Shown here: positions 6,605-11,696 of the stretch, one piece after another
How positions within the stretch are numbered: position 1 is the first letter of the stretch
Layout of the letters: every line of letters starts with the position of its first letter
From: Candidatus Methanogaster sp. UBA203
Lineage (GTDB): Archaea > Halobacteriota > Methanosarcinia > Methanosarcinales > Methanogasteraceae
Direction of reading: 5' to 3'
Assembly (NCBI GenBank): GCA_002503595.1
Contig: DASC01000011.1
Coordinates: 1-15,020 of the forward strand
DNA length: 15,020 nt
Program-made: the position numbers and the translations under genes
The notes under the pieces: generated by a model
Told to the model about the DNA's origin: nothing
The model's database searches: none
Seen by the model: only the letters and a program-made list of their open reading frames with translations

Positions 6605-7588
6605 ATGCACGCAACGAACATCCGACTGCGCGATTTTATTGTCACGGACAACGACTGGATCTTTGCAGTGTCCGGTTACGATCATACCGGTGGCGTGCAA
6701 GCAGTTCTTAGATACATACCTGATCAGGACGGCGATCGCGAGATGGGTGGTGTCAGGTACCGCAAACTCGATTTTGACGAGTCCAACAAGTTTCTGGAGA
6801 AGAACCGTGCCTCATGGAAGTTCCGTCTGCCTGAAGATGCGATCTCAAAGGTTCTCAGATCGAACGAGCGCATACCCGCCCTTGTAAAGGAGGACCCGCG
6901 TGTCGCTGTGATCGTTGATCTGCTCAAGAGTGCTGGAATCCCTGTAGATAAGATGGGGGTCACGGGTTCGATGCTTCCCGGATTGCAGATCGAAGGTTCG
7001 GATATCGATTTCGTGGTGTACGGACGATACTGGTTCCTTGCGAGAGATGCGATTCGGCGGGAGATTTCGAGAAACAGGGACCGAGATCAGGACAGAGATC
7101 GAGATTCTGACAAACTCGAGATCACAGAGATCAGCGAGGAGATGTGGCACCAGATCTATGCGAAGAGAGTGCCAGAGATCTCGTTTGAGGAGTTTTTGGC
7201 ACATGAACTGCGGAAATGGAATAGGGGCATGATAGGTGGTACGTATTTCGACCTGCTCTTTGTCCGTGACTGGGATCAACTACCAGTTACGCAGGAGCGC
7301 GGAGCCGATCTGCGGCGGTGCAGCTTGACCGCGCGGGTTCTAAGCGCAGATCTTGCATTTGACAGTCCCGCGGTATACGAGATCGACCATCCGGTTGTAT
7401 CCGAGATCCTCTGTTACACGCATACTTATACAGGTCAGGCGCTGGCTGGTGAGGTTGTTGAGGCGCGGGGCATGATGGAGGATGTGCGCGGTCAGAAGCG
7501 CCTCGTTGTCGGGACATCGCGTGAGCCGGTCGGCGAGTGGATGCGGTCGCTCGATCTGTTAGGTCGCGTCCCACAGTCAGAGGAGTGA
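6605..7588 (+). CDS. Predicted nucleotidyltransferase (COG1665-like, archaeal)
   Basis: A 327-residue protein with a Pol beta-type nucleotidyltransferase core. The core is GVTGSMLPGLQIEGSDIDFVVYG (118-140), with the G-S helix start and Asp133/Asp135 as metal ligands. A likely third carboxylate is Asp216 in GGTYFDLLFV. The N-terminal ~90 residues (LRDFIVTDNDWIFAVSGYDH, AVLRYIPDQDGDRE) resemble the leading domain of the archaeal COG1665 family. The NTP and acceptor are unknown, and nothing here shows which. The ATG at 6605 comes 2 nt after the initiator tRNA. There is no Shine-Dalgarno, and the frame upstream runs through the tRNA, so the mRNA is probably released, nearly leaderless, by tRNA 3' processing. 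Residues 156-170 are a low-complexity Arg/Asp run (RNRDRDQDRDRDSDK). Confidence 0.8.
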   Translation: MHATNIRLRDFIVTDNDWIFAVSGYDHTGGVQAVLRYIPDQDGDREMGGVRYRKLDFDESNKFLEKNRASWKFRLPEDAISKVLRSNERIPALVKEDPRVAVIVDLLKSAGIPVDKMGVTGSMLPGLQIEGSDIDFVVYGRYWFLARDAIRREISRNRDRDQDRDRDSDKLEITEISEEMWHQIYAKRVPEISFEEFLAHELRKWNRGMIGGTYFDLLFVRDWDQLPVTQERGADLRRCSLTARVLSADLAFDSPAVYEIDHPVVSEILCYTHTYTGQALAGEVVEARGMMEDVRGQKRLVVGTSREPVGEWMRSLDLLGRVPQSEE

Positions 7589-7638
7589 CCGGGGCATAAT
7601 GGGTTAAGCGATAATTGCCGGGAGCGCCTTATAAATTG

Positions 7639-7791
7639 GAGACTTTTTACTATCTTCTGGGAATTGGGTTTTGGAAAACCACAGAGAGCACAGAGGACAC
7701 CGAGAAAACAACTCTCTGTGCCCTCCGTGTCCTCTGTGGTTAATCTTCTTCGCCATAATCAGAGTCCACCCAGAAAAAATTAAAAAGTCTC
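7639..7791. repeat. Inverted-repeat element, copy B, with long central hairpin
   Basis: The terminal arms at 7639-7661 (GAGACTTTTTAC...TTCTGGG) and 7769-7791 (CCCAGAAAAAATTAAAAAG...) are inverted copies agreeing at 20 of 23 positions. Inside, 7678-7704 and 7714-7740 form a second imperfect palindrome: outer nine pairs ACCACAGAG/CTCTGTGGT perfect, then 13 of 18. Its 9-nt loop is AAAACAACT. No coding capacity. The structure resembles a small non-autonomous element. Its left end is nearly the same as that of the degenerate element at 3069. It fills most of the 250-bp gap between convergent genes and may act as a bidirectional terminator. Confidence 0.6.
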
Positions 7792-7838
7792 ATAAATTGA
7801 GATAGAATTACGGAATTTTTCGGACCCAAGTTCATGGT

Positions 7839-8825
7839 TCATAGAAACTCGACATCGTCATCGACCGGCGCGGTCATGGCGTTTCCATCGTGAGCATCGA
7901 TCATGATGCTGCCATTCATACCTTTAACCTCCCAGACTGGCAGGTACACAAGTTCCATCTCGAGATCGATGTCCTTTGCCATAGGCCTCACTGTCCTGTG
8001 CTCGGTGATGATGGCACCGCCTGATGTGCTGGTGGTGGCTACGTTTTTCGTGTTGCTCTCGATCGCATCGTTTAATATCTCTTCCCGGGCTTCGACTTTC
8101 GTCACGGTAGGGCTTTTTATCTCGTAATCCTGGCAGGGAATAGATATGGAATCGCATACCTCCTGCAGGTACTCGTGTTTCTCCCTGTTCAAGGCATTGA
8201 TCGCGCCAGAGCCCTCTGATGATAGGCGTATCGCCTTTGTCTTGTGCTGCCGGTACGTATCAATGACGTATTTGTAATTCCAGAACGGCACAAACTCGAT
8301 GGCAGCACCGGTTATGCTGCTGACAAACCCCTTCGCAGTCGCGATCGCACGTCTCTCATCCACGCGTATGGATGTACATCGAAGCTGCAGCGCATCACGC
8401 GAATCGTCCGCGATCTCTGGCATCCTGCCAGCAGAATGCCCCTGAGGCTCATACTCATTAGACTTCCGGTACTCCTGACCCAGAAGGTCGTAACGCGCGT
8501 CTTCTGCCTCTGCAAGCATCGCCTTTCCGATGCGGATCTCAAGTTCGGCACGATCCCACATCCTGATGTTGTACCGATCCGCGAAGAGCACCATCTGGTC
8601 AGTGATCTCGTCAGATATGAAGAGCGCATCGTAAGCCCCCTGCACTGCATCTGCGAAATAGCGCAGATCGGTCTCGGTCCTGCCATACTGGATGCAGGTC
8701 ATCCCCCCGTCCTTCGCAACAACCAGATCGGTTCGCGGATGGGTTCCCCGGATCAGGGGATTCACATCGTACCCCTGCGAGCTTAGAATATTTGTAAGAA
8801 GATCGAGTAAGATCTGTCTGTTCAT
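7839..8825 (-). CDS. Uncharacterised protein with degenerate restriction-endonuclease-like N-terminus
   Basis: About 328 residues, two parts. The N-terminal ~100 residues (NRQILLDLLTNILSSQGYDV, then TDLVVAKDGGMTCIQYGR, ALFISDEITDQMVLFADRY, MWDRAELEIRIGKAML) follow the alpha-beta pattern of Mrr/PD-(D/E)xK folds. The expected E-x-K is replaced by IQYGR, so it is probably not a nuclease. A variable linker precedes a second domain (FVPFWNYKYVIDTYRQHKTK ... LEMELVYLPVWEVKG ... APVDDDVEFL), which I think recurs in methanogen-type archaea but cannot verify. It contains several cysteines. The ATG at 8843 is possible; I prefer 8825 because GAGGTG ends six bases before it. It follows the NifH-like gene within the same operon. 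Function unknown. Confidence 0.65.
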   Translation of the reverse strand: MNRQILLDLLTNILSSQGYDVNPLIRGTHPRTDLVVAKDGGMTCIQYGRTETDLRYFADAVQGAYDALFISDEITDQMVLFADRYNIRMWDRAELEIRIGKAMLAEAEDARYDLLGQEYRKSNEYEPQGHSAGRMPEIADDSRDALQLRCTSIRVDERRAIATAKGFVSSITGAAIEFVPFWNYKYVIDTYRQHKTKAIRLSSEGSGAINALNREKHEYLQEVCDSISIPCQDYEIKSPTVTKVEAREEILNDAIESNTKNVATTSTSGGAIITEHRTVRPMAKDIDLEMELVYLPVWEVKGMNGSIMIDAHDGNAMTAPVDDDVEFL

Positions 8826-8847
8826 CATCTGCACCTCGCACATACAC

Positions 8848-9645
8848 CTACATATTGAGCAGTTCGCGGAGGCTATCGTCCTCCATCGGAGCTGGTATCG
8901 CTGAGTGTTTGCAGTTCATGACCGCTTTCGCAAGCTTGCGGTATACATCTGCGATTGCGGAGTCCGGCGCATTTTCGAGCACAGAGAACCCCTGCCGCTC
9001 GCAGTCCTGCACGATATCGTCTTTCGGGATGAATGCAACGAGTTCGCTCCCGATGGCTGTTGCAAATTCGGTTATGATCTCTTCTTCTCTCGGGACATTC
9101 CTTGAATTGCAGATCACGCCGCTAAGCGGCATCTTCAGTTTCAAAAGCCCTTTGCAGATGTTGTTTGCAGCATAAATCGGCATGTATTCGCCTGACGAGA
9201 TGATATATGCCTCGCTAACAAGCCCCTTTCGGATCGGCGCCACAAAGCCGCCGCACACGATATCCCCTGGCACGTCGTAGATCACAAGATCACTCTCTGT
9301 AAGCGCTGTTGTGATCTTCTGCAGTTCTGTGACCGCGACGATGATCCCCCTGCCAGCACACCCGACGCCGGGCTCTGGTCCGCCGACCTCGATGCACTTG
9401 ACGCCCTTGTAACCTTCGTAGACGACATTCTCCGGAGAGAGCTCGACCCCCTGCCGTATCAGATCCATCACCGTCGGAATCCGCCTACCATTGAGCAGCG
9501 TGATCGAGGAATCGCTCTTCGGGTCGCAACCGATAATGGTAACTGAATACCCGGCATCCGCGCACGCTGCTGCGACATTTGAGGCGGTGCTGGACTTGCC
9601 GATCCCGCCTTTGCCATAGATCGCTATTCTTCTTGTTTGATACAT
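8848..9645 (-). CDS. NifH-family ATP-dependent reductase component (CfbC-like), orphan
   Basis: A 265-residue homodimeric Fe-protein relative that uses ATP to pass low-potential electrons to a partner. It has a deviant Walker A GKGGIGKS (11-18), switch I IGCDPKSDSSITLLNG (38-53), and the two cluster ligands Cys96 in GVGCAGRGIIVAV and Cys131 in DVPGDIVCGGFVAPIRKG. Together two subunits would hold one 4Fe-4S cluster. Nitrogenase NifH has DVLGDVVCGGFAMPIR at the last site; here Pro and Ala-Pro differ, pointing to a non-nitrogenase class such as CfbC of coenzyme F430 synthesis. CfbC normally works with CfbD, and no NifD/CfbD-type gene is adjacent. The start ATG 9645 has only a weak GAG upstream. 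It is the middle gene of a three-gene operon. Family is certain; F430 role is a hypothesis. Confidence 0.85.
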   Translation of the reverse strand: MYQTRRIAIYGKGGIGKSSTASNVAAACADAGYSVTIIGCDPKSDSSITLLNGRRIPTVMDLIRQGVELSPENVVYEGYKGVKCIEVGGPEPGVGCAGRGIIVAVTELQKITTALTESDLVIYDVPGDIVCGGFVAPIRKGLVSEAYIISSGEYMPIYAANNICKGLLKLKMPLSGVICNSRNVPREEEIITEFATAIGSELVAFIPKDDIVQDCERQGFSVLENAPDSAIADVYRKLAKAVMNCKHSAIPAPMEDDSLRELLNM

Positions 9646-9740
9646 GCGTTCTCAAGCGCTGCTATATCACAGTAAACATCCACAACTCGGGCGTGCTCTT
9701 GTATCTTGTTCGGTACATGCGTTCTCAAGCGCTACTATAT
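9631..9740. repeat. 37-bp direct repeat spanning the NifH-like start
   Basis: 9631-9667 and 9704-9740 agree at 34 of 37 positions (core TACATGCGTTCTCAAGCGCT) with 36 unrelated bases between. The copy at 9631-9667 contains the real start of the NifH-like gene; the other contains a degenerate version inside the end of the upstream gene (Met-Tyr-Arg-Thr-Arg versus Met-Tyr-Gln-Thr-Arg). Confidence 0.85.
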
Positions 9741-9936
9741 ACTCCTGGTATGCTGCGATCAGATCGGTCGTTTTGTCCATGAAACCATGAACACGCGTGT
9801 AAAACTCTTTGATGTATGCCTCCTCATCAGGATGGTCCTCTTCTGATAGTTCCGATATTAATCTGGAGGCCTCCGAAAACTCTTTTTCGCGAACAATCAT
9901 TGCATCACCAAGTTCTAGTAAGACTTCTGTATCCAT
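9667..9936 (-). CDS. Small helical hypothetical protein
   Basis: An 89-residue acidic, probably all-helical protein (VLLELGDAMIVREKEFSEASR, EEAYIKEFYTRVHGFMDKTT, LIAAYQEYIVALENAC). It is not recognised. It heads the operon with the NifH-like gene 21 nt downstream. The longer ATG at 9957 has neither a Shine-Dalgarno nor a placed promoter; ATG 9936 lies 27 bp from the centre of TTAAAT (9961-9966) and fits a leaderless start. The C-terminal TEQDTRARPSCGCLL lies inside a 37-bp duplication (see repeat). In the other copy the same frame would end ALENACIKQEE, so the present tail appears to be acquired. No transmembrane segment or signal peptide. Possibly a partner of the ATPase. Confidence 0.6.
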   Translation of the reverse strand: MDTEVLLELGDAMIVREKEFSEASRLISELSEEDHPDEEAYIKEFYTRVHGFMDKTTDLIAAYQEYIVALENACTEQDTRARPSCGCLL

Positions 9937-9960
9937 ATTTGGAACTTGCGCTGCCATAGT

Positions 9961-9966
9961 ATTTAA
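9961..9966 (-). promoter_or_regulatory. Candidate TATA box for the NifH-like operon
   Basis: Minus-strand TTAAAT. The distance of about 27 bp from its centre to ATG 9936 supports a leaderless start there. The match to the consensus is short. Confidence 0.35.
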
Positions 9967-10218
9967 TGATGATTAATGAGGGGGCTGTCGTCTTCTCCGG
10001 TGTTGACAATCCTGCCGCACTCTGCGCTACGTCTCTGCATCTGAAAAACTGTGTTGCTGATTTTATGCCAACGGCTTGGTTCGCGGAAGGAAACTGAGAC
10101 GCGGCTGAAGCTTGTGGGGCACAATTGAAGAGTTGAAAATCCCCGAGACCATGGGTGGTGTGGTGCCACACTGGCGTGGGTCCGGGTGTGCGCGAATTTT
10201 GTCCCAAATCCCAAAAAA
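9967..10218. other. Intergenic stretch between divergent operons; no confident gene
   Basis: About 250 bp without a supported gene. Two minus-strand frames stay open across most of it (83 codons from 10214, and an overlapping frame from 10207), but both are Ser/His/Arg-rich and look like translated non-coding DNA. A hairpin GTGTGG-TG-CCACAC lies near 10157-10170 inside a looser GACC/GGTC pairing. The composition is more GC-rich than the AT-rich promoter that follows. It could be a structured RNA, a regulatory region or old inserted DNA; I cannot tell which. Confidence 0.35.
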
Positions 10219-10232
10219 CGAAAACTTTATGA
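10219..10232 (+). promoter_or_regulatory. BRE/TATA-like promoter of the cytochrome gene
   Basis: CGAAAACTTTATGA combines a purine-rich BRE-like CGAAAA with TATA-like CTTTATGA. Transcription would start near 10254, leaving a leader of about 29 nt containing GAGGAGG. That start lies after the ATG of the small ORF at 10248, so if the small ORF is translated another promoter further upstream is needed. Confidence 0.4.
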
Positions 10233-10247
10233 GGGGGTGATCGTATT

Positions 10248-10283
10248 ATGCCTTACTACAAACACCATGAGGAGGATAAGTAG
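10248..10283 (+). CDS. Possible 11-residue leader ORF overlapping the cytochrome start
   Basis: ATG at 10248 reads MPYYKHHEEDK and stops with TAG at 10281-10283. GGGGGTGAT (10232-10240), a near-perfect anti-SD match, ends seven bases before the ATG. The last base of TAG is the first of the cytochrome GTG (TAGTG), the classic geometry of translational coupling. The ORF also contains the cytochrome Shine-Dalgarno. A TATA box just upstream would place the transcription start inside this ORF, which argues against translation. A chance ORF is quite possible. Confidence 0.3.
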   Translation: MPYYKHHEEDK

Positions 10284-11605
10284 TGAAAAGAAAAAGAATA
10301 TTATATGGGCTAACTATATTAATTGTTGTTCTGTCAATTGGTATAGCATTAGCAATAGTACCGCCACCACCAGCAAATCAGGATCTGGGAATATACGACA
10401 CCCTGTGTGAAGAGTTCGCAGAAGATGACTGTAGGGCATGTCATAGTTCTGGCGTTCCGGATACCCACCACCTGTTAGTACAGAATGGGGTCTATGAATG
10501 TACGGACTGTCACCAGGTTACAACCGATCCCGATGGTACAGGTGTTGGAGTAATCAGGAATTGTGTGGAGTGTCATGATACATCACCACACCATGAAGCA
10601 CAAGAAGCTGTGGACCGGCATTGTAGCCACTGCCACGGTAGCTATGTTGACGACTATGATGATGGGCATTCGATCCCGACATACGAGCCGTCACTGATAA
10701 CCCCGGATACCAGCTATACCGTGGAAGACGGTGCAACTGGCAAGAAATGGGGTGGCTGTGAGGCATGTCATGAACCCGACAGCACATCGGTACCACCGAT
10801 ATATAGTAACCCCGAGACGCACCATAATCTTGGCAGTCTGAGCCTCGAGTGCAATATGTGCCACGGCGACACTTCTCTGAATGATTCTGTGAATGAGAAT
10901 CTGCTCAGCATCAGAAAATGTGAAGATTGTCATGGTACCAAATCTCTGCACAATATCCAGTACAACTACACCAGTACTAAAGGCCAGCTCGGATATGGCC
11001 ATGTAGGTGATGATTGGGACTGCGCGGGCTGTCATGCATGGTATGTGGCATACAGCTATGCACCGCTGGAAGGACCGGTAATCCCGGATATCCACGAGGT
11101 AAGTCCTACCATGATACTGGCTGGTGATGAAACAGTGGCGACCATTAACGGTACCAACTTCGTGAATACTGTGAATGGTACTAACTATACTTCCGATGTG
11201 GTTATTTATATTGGTACAGGAAATATAACACTGGCACCTGATTCCATAACCGCCTCAGAGATAGTAGTGACCATCCCGCCACTGGGTGCAGGAAATTACG
11301 GACTGCGTGTGGTCAAGAGTGGCATGGAGAGCAGTTTGGTGCCAATAGTGGTTGTGCCTCAGGTAACAATCGATTCAGCCACGATTAGGAGGAGTATTGT
11401 AACCATCCGTGGTTCAGGGTTCAGCGATGAATCATATAATGGGTGCCTCGGTGTTACCGTCGCTCACGCAGGCAATGACCTTGAAACCAGTATTGTCACT
11501 TGGGACGGTACTCGGATTGTGGTTGAATGTTCTCCTTCAGCAACGGTTGGAGACATAGTAACCGTTAATGCTCTATATGGTTCTGACTCTGCCACGATCG
11601 GATAA
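10283..11605 (+). CDS. Exported octaheme c-type cytochrome with IPT/TIG-like domains
   Basis: A 440-residue secreted electron-transfer protein. The signal peptide is KRKRILYGLTILIVVLSIG with likely cleavage near ALA (22-24). Eight CxxCH heme sites start at Cys50, 73, 94, 114, 159, 190, 213 and 247. Extra histidines nearby, such as THH61-63, HH103-104 and THH180-181, could be distal ligands. From about 266 the protein becomes all-beta with two repeats of IPT/TIG type (HEVSPTMILAGDETVATING; then VTIDSATIRRSIVTIRGSGF), used for surface contacts. There is no C-terminal membrane anchor. The GTG at 10283 is backed by GAGGAGG (10269-10275). In anaerobic methane- or alkane-oxidising archaea such cytochromes are thought to carry electrons out of the cell; that role is inferred. 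A terminator separates it from the protease. Confidence 0.9.
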   Translation: MKRKRILYGLTILIVVLSIGIALAIVPPPPANQDLGIYDTLCEEFAEDDCRACHSSGVPDTHHLLVQNGVYECTDCHQVTTDPDGTGVGVIRNCVECHDTSPHHEAQEAVDRHCSHCHGSYVDDYDDGHSIPTYEPSLITPDTSYTVEDGATGKKWGGCEACHEPDSTSVPPIYSNPETHHNLGSLSLECNMCHGDTSLNDSVNENLLSIRKCEDCHGTKSLHNIQYNYTSTKGQLGYGHVGDDWDCAGCHAWYVAYSYAPLEGPVIPDIHEVSPTMILAGDETVATINGTNFVNTVNGTNYTSDVVIYIGTGNITLAPDSITASEIVVTIPPLGAGNYGLRVVKSGMESSLVPIVVVPQVTIDSATIRRSIVTIRGSGFSDESYNGCLGVTVAHAGNDLETSIVTWDGTRIVVECSPSATVGDIVTVNALYGSDSATIG

Positions 11606-11643
11606 CACAAACAAACCGCCTGAGAAGCCAAAGGACATCGAAT

Positions 11644-11680
11644 AGGGATTTGTTATCAAATCCCTGTCTTTACTTTTTTT
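11644..11680 (+). terminator. Terminator after the cytochrome gene
   Basis: Perfect 9-bp stem AGGGATTTG (11644-11652) / CAAATCCCT (11657-11665), loop TTAT, followed by GTCTTTACTTTTTTT to 11680. It separates the cytochrome from the protease, so the two are probably not one transcript. Confidence 0.7.
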
Positions 11681-11696
11681 AGTATGGTATAAAGAT

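Noticed and set aside
9965..10040. Box C/D-like sRNA (ATGATGA followed by CTGA)
   Set aside because: Spacing is longer than usual for archaeal C/D sRNAs and internal boxes are not convincing; words this short occur by chance.
9963..10214. Overlapping minus-strand open frames of 83 and 100 codons
   Set aside because: Neither has a ribosome site; composition is Ser/His/Arg-rich and both frames are open over the same DNA. Treated as an unexplained spacer instead.
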